From Agarophyton chilense (Eukaryota; Rhodophyta; Florideophyceae; Gracilariales; Gracilariaceae): a DNA stretch of 64,000 bases. Where the stretch lies: assembly GCA_030374765.1 (NCBI GenBank), contig JARGXX010000095.1, positions 2,108,001-2,172,000 of the forward strand. The letters run 5' to 3'. Positions 31,250 to 42,434 of the stretch are shown one piece after another; the first letter of the stretch is position 1; each line of letters begins with the position of its first letter. A program made the translations under genes and the position numbers. The notes beneath the pieces were generated by a model. The model saw only the letters and a program-made list of their open reading frames with translations. It had not been told where the DNA came from and made no database searches.

Positions 31250-32200
31250 TTACTTCAACTTGCCTCCAAGTACAACAAAAAGCTCATCCATTTTTCTGCG
31301 CTCAACCATTGCCAACGCGTGCTCTTCCTCATCCAGCTCGAAACGTTTCTCGTCCAAATCCAATCTTCTTTTGGTCGCCACCTTCATCGCATGAAAACGC
31401 TCAGCCTCTCTCTCTTCGCGCTTTTCCTCTAGTTCCAGTCTCCGTTTCTCGTTCGTGCGTCGCTCATCGCCTTGCGCCAGCATGATGGTAGCAAATTCGT
31501 CATCTGACTGCGACCCGTCGCCCAGCCGGTGCTTCTTCTTTTTCGCAGAACTTCGCGTAGATTTTTCATCTCCTTCCTCGTCTGGGCTACTTTAAGCTCT
31601 TCTTTTCAACGCCAAACTACGTATTTCTTCTCCAGCTGCCACAAAACGCTGCTCGAGTTGCGTGATCTCGTCCTTTTCTACCCTACAAGTCTCCTCTATC
31701 TCATCTATTTCTAGGATGAGGTCACCCATAAGCCCCTCTTTGTCTCCATGCTGCTCCACGAAGCCTGATGCCGTGCTTGTTCGCTTAACATAATCTCTGC
31801 GTTGTGCAATGAGCCGTTTGAATAGGTCTGAGAGCGTTTTGCAGGATGGCGCGTGCAAATGCTGGAACACAACACCAGGTACTTGCTGCATGAATGTCTT
31901 CAACACTTGTTTATACAACCTTTCAGTATTTACACGGTCCGGTAGGTGAGCATCGACGCTTCGCACAGCACGCAAAAGAAATGTATCGTAAGTTTCAGTA
32001 AAACGGAAACGTTTGAGCTTTGCCTGAGCGTTCGCTTCACATGCATCAGTATTCTCAGTTGCGTCTGTAGGTGAGCTCGTGTTGGGGATAGTAGTTGCCA
32101 TCAGGGGCGGATAAGAGGTGTAATCGTGATGCAGAGGGTGGTCGTCTGTCACTTTAGGTTCGTGGTGCTCCACAGCGTCCATAGTGGCACGGCAAAGCAT
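31250..32200 (-). pseudogene. Myb/SANT-like accessory protein of H2
   Basis: 316 codons in one frame from an ATG at 32200, with a single in-frame TAA at 31592-31594. The Myb/SANT-like region is near KRFRFTETYDTFLLRAVRSV. A second helical part is rich in Glu/Arg (EKRRLELEEKREEREAER) and resembles the tail of the H1 partner. Probably the DNA-binding partner of the H2 transposase; convergent with it (189 bp between stops). Confidence 0.75.
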
Positions 32201-32357
32201 ACGAGCTTTACTTCGTATAGAGCGCCTAGTGTACGAAGTTTCGTGAGTAATTTTCGTACGTTTTTCGTCAACGTTTTACAAAGTGTGCCCCGTGTTCAAT
32301 CTGTAATACGATAAAACGAAAATCGTACGAAAACCAATACGGCGTAAACCCTCGATT

Positions 32358-32817
32358 GGGTCTTTCAATGTTGGGCAGAGATGAGGGTCATACCAAGACA
32401 TTAAAATATAGTATGGTATGGCAATGCTTTTGCACCTTTCGCTCTATGTGGAGAATGCTGCTATTCCATCAGTTGGAACAAAATAGGTCATGCGACATGT
32501 TCCAGAACCGTCGTCTATTGTAACTCGCATGAACCTTCTCTGCAAATCCCAATCCATCAATGCCGGAATCAGGCGCTAGTGATCGTTCAACAGAAACTCC
32601 ATCATCAGAAGCAATATATGCTGCTATACGTCACAGACGCCGCCAACAGAAACCATAATTTCTGTCTTCCTTTGTCTCGTTCTATTTATTGCAACTCGGC
32701 AAAAATGGCCGCTATCATAGTACTATTCGTCGCGGACTTTTTTCGTTTTCTTCATTTCTAGCAGGGACTCCATCCTCGTTCTTCACACGGCTCTAAAGGA
32801 TTCCTCATCCTGTTTCT
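32358..32817. other. Spacer between H2 and the third Harbinger element
   Basis: It probably contains the left end of the third element; I could not identify its terminal repeats. From about 32570 the + strand may already be transposase N-terminal sequence, broken by stops. Confidence 0.35.
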
Positions 32818-33718
32818 ATGGCACTCGCTGACAAGTTGGCTCTGGAGGACAAGAAAACGTTTCGGCGGAGCTTTACTCTTCTGAGACTCTCAGTTAAAAT
32901 CCGCTGGCTGGAAGGAGGTCCCTATTTATCTATTTCATTGGCTCATGGTATATCAACCTCGACGTTATACAATTACGAGGAAAACACAATAGATCTTCTG
33001 GATCAATGTCTCCCTATAACATTCTCATATGGAAACGAGACTTGGTTGAGAGAAAAGTCTGAAGGGTTTTCTCGCGGAGGTCGGAGCGCCTTGAAAATGT
33101 GCTGTGGGGCTTTTAATGGAATTTATATCAAAATGAAGAATCCGCAAGCATAACAGGTACCAAACTCATCGACTTAATTTAACAGAAAAGGTTGGTTCGC
33201 TTTAAAGACTCAAGCAATGCGTGATTCTCTCTACGGTTTCACATTTGTTTCCTTTCTTTCAGTTGGTTCTACGCCAGATAGTACGGCTTATTGAATTAAC
33301 GGTTTGGCTCATCTGCTTGCAAAGAAAGACGAAGGCCTGCTCGCAGGATTTTTTTGCTGCCGATAATGCTTACAACTTCATAAACAGGCTCTTACCTCCT
33401 TGGCCAGGACGGAATCTTTCCATTTCGAAAGATTGTTTCAACTTCTGGAAATCCTCTGCGCAGATCTTTATTGAGCAAGCTTTTGGAATTCTTGTTGCCA
33501 GATGAGGCATACTATGGATACCGTTAAGCTGAACATTGCAGCAAAATGACAAGGTAGTTTTTGTCTGCAGAAAGCTTCATAATTTCATGATTGGCCAGAA
33601 TGGTGGTGTACAAGTCCCTCCACTCTCAGACATGGACACAAATTATCATATTCAAGAAGCTGATGGACATGTTTATTTGCAGGATGAATGTGATTTGGGT
33701 GAACCATTACATAGATGA
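32818..33718 (+). pseudogene. Harbinger transposase of a third element (H3)
   Basis: 32818-33153 reads MALADKLALEDKKTFRRSF, then GGPYLSISLAHGISTSTLYN, then CCGAFNGIYIKMKNPQ (first catalytic Asp position held by Asn in GAFNGI). After two in-frame TAA codons the same frame continues with RKGWFALKTQAM and the VGSTPDSTAY block (second Asp). A frameshift at the T-run near 33350 leads into ADNAYNFINRLLPPWPGRN and IEQAFGILVAR (Glu). This is a different Harbinger lineage from H1 and H2, closer to the one at 43870. The gene is dead. Confidence 0.85.
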
Positions 33719-33839
33719 AGACGAGATTGGGATTCCTCGCAGTTGCGAGAAGACTGTACTGCAAAGATAGAAGCAAGTTGACGTCGCCCTCTCTAATATA
33801 TATTTCTACACTCTGAAGGAAGCAATGCCTGAAGGATTA

Positions 33840-35561
33840 TCAGAATGAAAATGTATTTTTTTCATCCTCACCCGTTGCTGACATGGCACTGTCGATCATC
33901 TTTCTCGCTCTACGAAGCCGTTTGGTTAGCACCACACGGGAGTCATCCATACTTTGCTTTGACCTGCTACTGGACAACCTCCCAATATGATCCATAATCT
34001 TGGCTCCAAGCTCCACTAAACTACTGACTGTTGGGGCAACTTTAGTTGCTCGCTCGAGTTCCAATATACTCGGATCAGATACACTCACGGAGCTAGCATT
34101 TGTTATGACAATTGGCTGTGGGGTGCTGCTTGTCTCCGTCATTTTAGAAATGGCTGCGGCTACCGAGGATATACCTTCATTTCGACGTCGTTTGCATGCA
34201 GAAGACCTTTTCGGTGGCAACGAATTTCTGTTTCCATCAATGCCGGCTAGTCCAGCCTCAATCTGAGCATTTTTCCGTAATGGCTCTGGTAAGAGAATCG
34301 AGGCTAAGATGATTGTAAAACACTCAGTGCATATACGAAACGCTATCGTCTCCATAAGTGAATTACGGGAAAGCGTCCGGGTCACTTTGTCCTGGTTTTG
34401 GTAGTTCTCGCTTGCGGTGGTGTATAAAGAACGCAGTTTCGTTTAGCGTTTCTTTAATGTTGTGCCACTCCGAACGTGTGGGTGGAGAGATGTGTCAACC
34501 TGAACCAGGAGGTTTTCTGTGACTCCATTAACTGGCTTCGGAGACCAGGCTACGAAATCAGTAGAGTTGAAAAGTTCCAGAAACTCATTTGCGAAAGGTT
34601 CATGCCTACCGGCGTCTAATTCGGCCATTGTTTCGATGCGCTGGTACATCCGCTGCACGGCAGTCTGATACCGAGAGTCTGCAATAACGTGACACAGCCT
34701 CTTTGTTTTGTACTTTGTCCAATTCAGTCCTCTACCACGCCCTCCGCCAACTTGAGCGGCGTCAGTAGCAAACGCAGTATCAACGCATCATTGATCTTTC
34801 CATACCAATGCTAGAGTTTCGATATGCCCACATTCCGACACACCTGCTTGCAACAGCCGAGATGGTAAAATTGCCTTCGTGCCAGATCCTGACGAACCTA
34901 TTCGTCGTAGTGCAGAAGAAAGAACAGTTTGGGGCAATTTTTTCGGCTCTAAAACTGAGTAGGAGCGGCGTTGAGAGAAAACATCTAGCTCTTCATCGGC
35001 ATCAACTGTCGCTCTAGTTTCTGGGAAGCACAAATCGTTGACGTCATGGCTCTTAGTCACACCGGGAGCGTTAGTAGCTCACGTTTTTTGCCCCGCATCA
35101 CAGAAGCTGCTGTGAGAATTGGGCATCACCCCCGTTCCAACTGCGAGATTTGCGAGTTTTGGACGAGGTGGTGGCGGCGAGGCGACAACATGTGCTCGAG
35201 AAACGCCGGTTGTAATCCGTGTTGGCCGGGATTTTGGCATGGTTTCTGCGTTTATCCTACTTGCGGATGGTCTGCTGTCTGTGAGAATGTCATCTTGACT
35301 GCGTTTGTCGCTCTCAGTGTGATCGTCTTCATGATGGTGATGGCCATCATGAAGTTCTTGCCTTTCATGTTGGTGATCACCGTCGTTAAGATGATGTTCA
35401 TCAGAAGGGCGAGGATCATAGCAGTTTTCAGTACGATGGTTTTGGGCATCGCTGATTGGCCTAGATGATGTGTTGTTCTGAGGGTTTTTGTACACCCGAG
35501 AGGGAGAGGAACTACCCCTTGGATGTCTGGGATGTGTGTGTGGCGTCATTAATTGACGCAA
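33840..35561 (-). pseudogene. Myb/SANT-like accessory protein of H3
   Basis: Four open segments lie in one minus-strand frame of about 574 codons, separated by only three in-frame stops: TGA at 35079, TGA at 34788 and TAA at 34443, with no frameshift. The N-terminal part is His/Pro/Arg-rich. The middle has a Myb-like start GRGRGLNWTKYKTKRLC, usual for Harbinger partners. The C-terminal part has RSSACKRRRNEG and a helical end. All three stops are one C-to-T change from CGA or CAA. Convergent with the H3 transposase (121 bp between stops). Confidence 0.72.
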
Positions 35562-35584
35562 AAAAGGGCAGAGAGGAAGAGATT

Positions 35585-36135
35585 AGAGATGCTACTTGGA
35601 TGAAGGTTAGGTGACGGTGGCACTAAGGGTGACGGTGACGGTAAGATGAGGGTATACATGGGTGATGCAGAGGATTTATTGAAGATAAGCTGAGAAAAGA
35701 GAGCTTTAGGCTGGGGAGAGGAACAGGGTAAAGCTGAATGTGACACTGAGGATTTTTTTTTGACGTTAAAGCTGAGAAGATACGGTGACGCTTAGGATTG
35801 GGTGACGCTGAGAGTAACGATGATTGCGGCGCTGAGGACGGGGTGAGGATGTGTCAAGGATGTGGTATTGAGAATGGGGTGATGCAATAGTTGAGAAGAG
35901 GGAGAGTGATGCTGAAGGTAGGGTGAAGATGAAGGTAAAGTTGGTTGAGAATGAGGGTGACCATGACGATGCGGGAGGAGATGAGGAGATTTTTATGGTG
36001 AACCCGGTAGAGAGAGGTGAGAGAGGTTGAGAGCGATACTGCGGATTCGATGGGGATGGCCCTGAGAATGTGGTGATGGTGGCAATTATGGTGAGTGTGA
36101 GGAGAGGGAACAAGGTGAGCGTGAACGTGAGGATT
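35585..36135. repeat. Degenerate GGTGA/GCTGAGGAT low-complexity tract
   Basis: The + strand is almost entirely made of short variants of GGTGACG, GGTGAGGATG and GCTGAGGA without a fixed period, purine-rich and C-poor. Open frames over it are compositional. It may be a decayed minisatellite. Confidence 0.7.
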
Positions 36136-36874
36136 AGGCGAGCGATCTGCTGGAAGAGGAAAACAAAAATAGGTTTCAATCCAGAACTTGTCCTTGTTGT
36201 TAATTTTTTACGTATGGAATCGAAATCGGAAGCTTTTGAATCTCGACTCCATACTTTATTTCATATCTCATATCATTTGGGACTTGCAGAGGTGGGTGCT
36301 GCAAGTCTCACAAATATGAGATGACAAAGATAAAATGTGTTTGACGTGCATTATGTATGGGCAATCACAGGCCGCCATCAATACAATATTTTATCTCCAT
36401 ACCAAACTAATTCTTGTTGAAACGACCCTGAGGGCTACGGGAGACGGGGGACCCCGGAGAAGTCGAACTTCGAAGCGGTCGGGTTATGAGGGTATTTGGT
36501 GTGGCATGTTGCCGGGAAAGCTTCTCCTTTTTTCCATTCCCTCCAGCGCCTCGCACACTGTCTGTCTAAGCCGATTCAATAGCGGTTGCTCCTTCCGCTT
36601 TGTGTTCTCCCGTCCGATCGTCCTCTCTGTTGCGTTTGCCCGCTATTTGCATTCTATATTACCGTTTTTCCACTTTCAGTAGTGGTCTGGCCTCCAGCCT
36701 GCTGGCAGTCGTGTTTTGATTTCTGATAAAACGCACTCTTACCCTTTTACTCCACTGTGTGTTTTTGGTGACCCCTCTCTTTTGTCAATATGACATCTTG
36801 TTCCTCGTGTCCTATTTCTGTCATGTGTTACGCGTTTTCCAACAGCAGTACTGTGGTCTACAGTACCACAGTGG
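36136..36874. other. Stretch without a gene, ending at the inverted repeat
   Basis: The + strand is C/T-rich from 36490 to 36790. A perfect 7-bp-arm hairpin CTGTGGT..ACCACAG lies at 36851-36871, just outside the long inverted repeat. No coding sequence recognised. Confidence 0.4.
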
Positions 36875-37070
36875 GCAAGTGCCGAATCGACACGGCTTGG
36901 CCGATGTTAGAAACCAGCCGATCAAATCTTGAGGCTCAACTTATGGTGCCCACTAAAACCACCCCCTACGGGGGTGCTCTCCGCCAGTAGAAAATTGAGG
37001 CTCAACATCTATGACGAATTTGCTTCAATCTGTCAGTGATTTAATCATGTTCACTAAAATGGCGCGCGAA
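36875..37070 (+). repeat. Left copy of a ~200-bp inverted repeat (partner at 61690-61890)
   Basis: From GCAAGTGCCGAATCGA it matches the reverse complement of 61690-61890 with scattered changes. It contains two direct copies of TTGAGGCTCAAC, the stem CACCCCCTACGGGGGTG and the line CTCCGCCAGTAGAAAATT. Homology fades after about 37060, shortly before the Harbinger element at 37127. This could be a terminal inverted repeat of a very large element or two opposed copies of a small repeat. Confidence 0.75.
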
Positions 37071-37544
37071 AACAACAGATGGCAACATATATCGAAGCTC
37101 TTATTTATAATAAATTTACTGATATTGAGGCCCGTTCTTAACAAGCGTGATTTCACAGTGAATCACGCGTGAATGGCACGTGTAGCGATGGGATTGGTCG
37201 TCTACAATGGACTCCGTTCTTTTCTTAAAAAAACCTTTTGGGCGAGTACTGTAAAGTCGCCACTTCTCCAGATGCGGTTTTGACGCGTCCTTAGACCCCG
37301 CTTCAAATATTTTGGACCCCGTCTCGAATAAGTTTGATATGTGCATGCAAGGATACTTATCGTACTCAGTAGACTTCAGAGTGCGGGTAAGTTGGAGGGG
37401 ACCTTAAAAAACTTGCAAGCTTCGCAACAGAGCCTTCGATTCGCGCCACGGCAAACTGCTTCTTTCGGCGTTTTCTGCCTCAACAACACCCGAACCATGC
37501 TAGACCTTGGGCCATAAATTCTGAAATGCCAATCTACTGGTTCT

Positions 37545-39130
37545 GTGCCAGAGCTAGAGACACTTTCGTCTCCGAACGCATCCACACAAAATGAGCTCGA
37601 ACCAAACGCTCCCTGCTCTAACACAATATCACCACAGATTCTACAAAAAGACCAACCGTCTTCAAATACCATGACAAATTCGCTTCGCCTACAACGCAGC
37701 CTACGCACGTCTATGGTGATGCAAGAAAAGAATGAAAAACACAGCCCAAAATAGAACAACTCTCGTAACAAGGACAACTTTCTAGCAAGAAACAATCCAT
37801 CTTTCCTCCACAACTGGCATTTTGAAGATCAAGACCAGGCAGAGAGTTTCCATGCTTTTCTTCAAGACCTAACAGTGAAAGAGCTACAGCAGATAAGCAA
37901 AGTTTGGAAACTAAAGGTACGTAAGAAATCAAAACCTGAACTGGTTTCGAAGATGATGCTACATGTTTACATACAGACCCAAAATGGATCTTCCTTCACT
38001 TGTTTGTTTAACAGAAACAAGGAACTTAATGGTTATTATCGTTGGGAGAAGAATGCGATGGAAGGCTTTCGGAAATGGGATGTTCTGCCCGAAATATTTT
38101 CTTTGATTCAGAATGTCGCTGATTCGGAGAGAGCCATTACAAGGCGGAATATGTTTCTAGCGATCAAGAGATTTTCTATTCTCCATGGCGATAGACGAGG
38201 GGGGGTATCGAAGCCGGATTTTTGTTTGAACGAATTTGCGCGCCTGATTGTTTTACTTAGAGACGTCGAGCGATGTCCATATGCTCTACTAAAGCCATGT
38301 GGGGTGGAGCTCAGTCGATTTGAACTTGATGCACGCGTTTCGCGTCAGATTTTTGGACTGTAATTGAAACCCGATTTAACAATGAGCTTGTGGACTCACT
38401 CGAATACTTCAAAATCTATTTGGATGAAGTTGATTCTAACCAGCGGGCCTTGTTCCAAAGAACGGCTTCCAATCTGCAAAACTAGTTCTTCTAGGTGAAA
38501 AGAAGTTTTAAAAAGGTGAGGGACAAGTGGGCAGCGTCAGGGCAGAGTGATCCTAAGAGAATCAATAGGTTGTTGCGAATGACTGCCGCGGGAGATCTAA
38601 CAACGGATTCGAAGCGGGTTCTAGTGTTCTTTATTGTGTGCAAGGTAGGTACATCACAGGAGGATGTGGATCTACTACGGAATGCTTCGAAGTTTATCGA
38701 GGATCGGGAGGGTGGACGTGAAGAAGGTGTGGCGGAAATCGATCAGGAAGATGATAAAAACTATGCTATAGGTCGAAAAAGGCGAAGTCCCGGACGCAAG
38801 AGTGACGACCATAAGATCATTTTATCACAGAGAATGGATTTATTTCAGAAGATTATGAAGGAGTCACTCGAAATTCAAATCGCCCAGCATAGTACAACCA
38901 CATAGGAAAACAATCGACTCACGGAACAGGCAGAGGTAGAAGCTAAGATGCAGGACATTTTTATACAAAGCGCGCAGCGTTGTAAGAAGGCATTAGAGTT
39001 CAGCGATGAAATCCAGAAGTTCGGGCGAATTCTTCTTGAACGGAACAAGAAACGTGTCAAGACATATTACGACAGTTCCATTCACGGTGAGAGCGCAACT
39101 AGAACTATCGAACTGAAGGGAGATGATTAA
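37545..39130 (+). pseudogene. Broken accessory gene of H4 with a SAP-like motif
   Basis: The frame starting near 37545 runs through a TAG at 37752 to 38363, shifts frame near 38350 into FWTVIETRFNN (38363-38480), then continues as 38495-38905 and, past a TAG, to 39130. Near 37866 it reads DLTVKELQQISKVWKLKVR, followed by a KSKPELVSKM segment, which fits a SAP-type DNA-binding helix pair. Later parts (FKKVRDKWAASGQSD) resemble segments of transposon-linked Myb/SANT-type proteins. It is probably the DNA-binding partner in H4, but the homology is weaker than for H1-H3. Confidence 0.5.
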
Positions 39131-39266
39131 CCTGCTTCTTTACTTTTTCTGCTTTTCATGTGATATTTATAGGACCTAGCTTAGCGTCCCTATTGTGATT
39201 GCGGTGACGTTCTATGATACGTCACAGTGTGGTGGTAGGAAAAGATCAGACAATCTTGGTGCTGAT

Positions 39267-39800
39267 ATGAACATACTTGCAGACAAAACTTTGCGTGACT
39301 TGATACTTCAAACCGTAAGAGATGTTTCACGGAAACTTTGCGATCTCCGGGTTTACCCTGCAGCCAGTCAATCCAGCTCGCCCTTAGCCAGTCCATGTAC
39401 CCCTCCTGCCGCCAGTCCATCCAGCTCCCCTGCAGCCATTCAATCGAGTTCTACGCAGCCAGCTCCGTCGCCATCTGCAACCCCATGTGTTCGTCCCAAC
39501 TGCTTCATTTGGGCAGACGTTGATGCCAATGGAATCTCCATATGCAATCCTAAAAAATCGAAAAATCAAGCAGAATTTGATCTATGCGACGGAGATCGAA
39601 ATAGTTTCTGCCATGCTGCTAAAGTTTTTAAAGCTTTCAAATGTTGCCCGCTCACTTCAAACTACAAGACAGATGTTATCCCGAATCTCCTTCGAGTGCC
39701 TCATGATACTCTCGAAATGACGTTCATTTGTTCAAGGAACTGGGCGCTCCTTGTGATAAAAACAGGAACGCTGACGGGGAACGTAACGTTTGATCATTAG
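39267..39800 (+). CDS. Unknown protein with a Pro/Ser-rich linker, inside H4
   Basis: 177 codons from an ATG; the frame is open upstream to 39180. Residues about 30-75 are an imperfect repeat of Pro, Ser and Ala (SPSSSPAAIQSSS and similar) joining a short helical N-terminus to a Cys-containing C-terminal domain (CFIWADVDANGISICN, DLCDGDRNSFC, FKCCPLTSN). There are no stops, unlike the pseudogenes around it. I do not recognise the domain. It could be another captured host gene or an element gene. Confidence 0.4.
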   Translation: MNILADKTLRDLILQTVRDVSRKLCDLRVYPAASQSSSPLASPCTPPAASPSSSPAAIQSSSTQPAPSPSATPCVRPNCFIWADVDANGISICNPKKSKNQAEFDLCDGDRNSFCHAAKVFKAFKCCPLTSNYKTDVIPNLLRVPHDTLEMTFICSRNWALLVIKTGTLTGNVTFDH

Positions 39801-39889
39801 TTTCGGCACAGTTCTTTAATGATGACGGCGATACAGACATCGACGACTTTTTCTTAGAATCTGACGGTGTTGGGATGTTGGGGCAGCGA

Positions 39890-40459
39890 TCATGGTCCAA
39901 AAATGAAGGCTCGTTGTGAACCAGCGTTGCAATTACAAGTTCTCGACCAGTGGAAATAATTTCGTTTGAAGCGATGCATGATCTCAACCTTGACGGAGTT
40001 TATGGCCGAGACTAAGTCTGTCCGTCTGAGCCCTGCTGTAGGAACTGCGGTGTCGAGGTTGAGGTTAATCAATTGAATGATGCCGCCTGCGTCGTTGAGA
40101 AACAGCCTGACCTCTTAGAGTGTTATCTCGATGCCTTCCTCACTGAGAGAGGGGCCCTCCGGCTGCGCCTGGACAACGTCTTCAATCTCAGGGATCTACT
40201 AGCGTAGACGGCGTTACAGCCCCATCTGAATGGTGACGGTCCTGCATGCGCACGAGTTACACACACTCTCCAAGGTGAGCTTGACAGTGGCGGCGTCAAT
40301 GTCGGTAATTGATACGTTGCCGCCGTCGAACATGAGATAGGGTTGCCTCTCATCCAGCACCATCTCCATGGTTTCTCACGTGAGCTCCAGAAAGTCAGCC
40401 AAATCGGACGGCCCCGACTCGATGGGCACCGGGGATACCTTTGGCTGCGCGTCAACCAT
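39890..40459 (-). pseudogene. NFU (NifU-like iron-sulfur scaffold) pseudogene inside H4
   Basis: On the minus strand one frame reads ETMEMVLDERQPYLMFDGGN, then VKLTLESVCNSCACRTVT with the CxxC that binds the Fe-S cluster, QMGL*RRLR**IPEIEDV, SEEGIEITL*EVR and a weaker second NFU-like repeat (GGIIQLINLNLDTAVP). The two-domain order is that of plastid NFU proteins, which transfer 4Fe-4S clusters. Five stops interrupt the frame (for example TAA where the family has Glu in G(I/L)ERRL, and TAG TAG for Glu-Lys in EKIPEI), yet no frameshift is needed over about 500 bp. The transit-peptide end is not visible. A host gene copy, not functional. Confidence 0.87.
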
Positions 40460-41153
40460 GGACAGTGATGTGCGGCGCGACTTTCTAGGTGTTAATCGGC
40501 GTGTTCATCGCGAAGATGGAGAACATAGAAAAGCAGTGTCTGTGAGAGCACTCGCAAAGAAGGTTGTGCGTTTCATGACCCGAAGGGATGGTTTGGGGCC
40601 ACAGCAGGCGACGCAGACACGCACAGGATGAATTCGAAGATAGACAAACCAACGAAGGAGGTATTTGGGCCTTGCGTGGAGGGTTAACCAAGCGTAGGGC
40701 GCCCCTGCAGCGTTCAAGAGGCGGCCATGGCGAGCCTGTAGCGCTCCCCACAGGCGCAAGTGTTTGCAGGTGATTGAACAGCGCGTGCGGCACGGTGTGG
40801 CGCGCCACCGCCCGTTTGGCACAGTCCGCCTCCGGCGCCCTGCAGCGTAGAGTACACTGGCACAGTTGATCTGTGCACCAGCAAGTGTGCTCTGTAGCAT
40901 TTGATTTACAAATTTACACACGCCTTTGTGGACTGCCTTTCACATGCGTCCACTCGCGTAGCGCGACGTTTCTGTGCTGCGCCGCTACTTGATACTTGGC
41001 CACGCAAGTCTGATATCGAGGGAATGCTGTTTTGCTAGCGATTACCGTTCCCCCTGCACCTAAGCGTTGCTCATTGCCTGCGCTAGCTGGTGCCTCGCCG
41101 GTTTCGAGCCCTCGCCAGTCTCGGAACCGGTTTGGCGTGTGCGGAACTGCTGA
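40460..41153. other. GC-rich spacer between the NFU and ALG3 copies
   Basis: Markedly more GC-rich than the surrounding element DNA and open in several frames by composition. The NFU copy reads away to the left and the ALG3 copy to the right, so this looks like a divergent host promoter region captured together with both genes (inference). Confidence 0.4.
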
Positions 41154-42434
41154 GATCTTTTTGCTGAAGCATTTCTTTTTCATCTCGGCTGCCCTAATCC
41201 TCATCAAATTTCTCACTTTCTCGGATGTATTATGATCATCAAAAAGGTCCCTTGTACAAAAATTGACTAGAAGGCGTACATGGAGGAAGTTTCCAGAGTC
41301 GTCGAGTATGGAGAGTTCGACCATAAGCAATTGCGAGGTGTTACGAGGCCGCTCGTCTACCCGGTACGTTTCGTATACATATACTTTGTCTTGTACTACG
41401 CTACAGGCCATGGAAACAGCATTCGGTTCGCGCAGTACATCTTCGCAGTTTTCTATTCCATGACTCTTGTCATTGTCCTCGCGATCTACTATAAGTGTCT
41501 CGCGGATGTCCATGACAGATATGTTAATCGATATCTATTGTATATTGCTGTGTCCCTGTTTTTGTAATGGAGGATATTGTCGCTGTTTGTTCTTCGACTG
41601 TTTTACGACTGTGTTCTAACATTGCTCATATACATCTTTGTTCTGCTGTTTATTCACAATGAATGGAGTCTTGACTGCTTTTTGTATAGCTTATCCGTGT
41701 CTATTCAGGTGAATTCTTTGCTGTATGCTCCAAGTCTAGCAGTCCTTCTCTGCCAAGCTCGCGGTTTCGGTGGTTTCTTGCGTCAAGTTATTGGAATCTG
41801 TTTTGTTCTTCAGGTATCCCTTGGACTCCCATTCTTGTTCTACGCACTCGTCAGTTATATCTCTCGTGCTTTTGAGCTGACTAGGGAGTTCCTGTACGAG
41901 TGGAGCGTCAACGGTGCCTTAATGTTGTAACAATCCTTTCTTGACAAGAAGCTCGCCGTTTCTTTGCTCGGTATGCATATATGTTTTTTACTTCTTTTCG
42001 CTCAATGTCGTTGGGATTCGGGTTTGTATGGAGTCCTCATTGGTTTAGCTTTCCCGCATCCTTTGGAATTTAGAAACATTTTTCGTAACATGTTCAAAAA
42101 AGAGACTCAAACACTTCGCTCAACGCACATCGCGACGGGTCTATTCGCATCGAATTTTATCGGTATTGTATTCGCGCGAACATTGCACTACCAGTTCGAT
42201 ACCTGGTACGCGCAAACCATACCTTTTCTAATTTGGGTTGGACCGAATCCTTTCTTTTTGAAGATTATGATCATTGCAGCCATTTAGACCGTCTATAACA
42301 TGTTCCCTCCTTCGTCGGTTCCAGCAGTTGCTCTCCACTTCCACCACATCGCGACGCTCTTGTACATGTGGGTGGAGCCGAAGGCGAATTGGGTTTCGAT
42401 TTTTGAAAGACCGAGTGATTTCAAGGTTGAGTGA
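41154..42434 (+). pseudogene. ALG3: ALG3 (dolichol-P-Man:Man5GlcNAc2-PP-Dol alpha-1,3-mannosyltransferase) pseudogene inside H4
   Basis: A single frame reads the whole ALG3 family pattern: VPCTKID*KAYMEEV (VPYTEIDWKAYM in functional proteins), PLVYPVRFVYIY, RFAQYIFA, LFVLRLFYDC, SVSIQVNSLLYAP, GLPFLF, YISRAFELTREFLYEWSVN, FASNFIGIVFARTLHYQF, DTWYAQTIPFLIW, then TVYNMFPPSS to a final TGA. It is broken by four in-frame stops: TAG 41268 and TAG 42285, both in place of Trp; TAA 41565; and TAA 41928 in place of Glu. No frameshift is needed in about 1.2 kb. The N-terminal ~50 residues are missing or unrecognisable. ALG3 adds the sixth mannose in ER N-glycan assembly. A 199-codon frame on the other strand is a shadow. 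Confidence 0.93.

Larger units (their letters stand above)
26256..32354 (+). mobile_element. PIF/Harbinger element H2, split by element H1
   Basis: The left end AGAGGTTTACGCCGTAT and the right end (reverse complement CGAGGGTTTACGCCGTAT) match over 16 bases with one gap, and ATT flanks both sides (26253-26255 and 32355-32357), a 3-bp target duplication. A second, weaker copy of the end motif (AGAGGTTTACGC) occurs at about 29848 as a subterminal repeat. Taking out H1, the element is about 2.6 kb: transposase on + (29922-31061) and Myb-like gene on - (31250-32200), tail to tail. The target ATT (AAT on the other strand) is AT-only like the family's usual TWA but not identical. Confidence 0.8.

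Noticed and set aside
35079-35561. Separate His-rich metal-binding protein
   Set aside because: It is in the same frame as the rest of the H3 partner gene and separated by a single TGA.
40914-41513. 199-codon minus-strand frame
   Set aside because: It overlaps the ALG3 copy on the other strand, which has unmistakable conserved blocks.
39890-42434. Reassigned stop codons (alternative genetic code) to explain the in-frame stops in NFU and ALG3
   Set aside because: The stops replace different residues (Glu, Lys, Trp), and intact genes in the window end normally with TAA, TAG or TGA.
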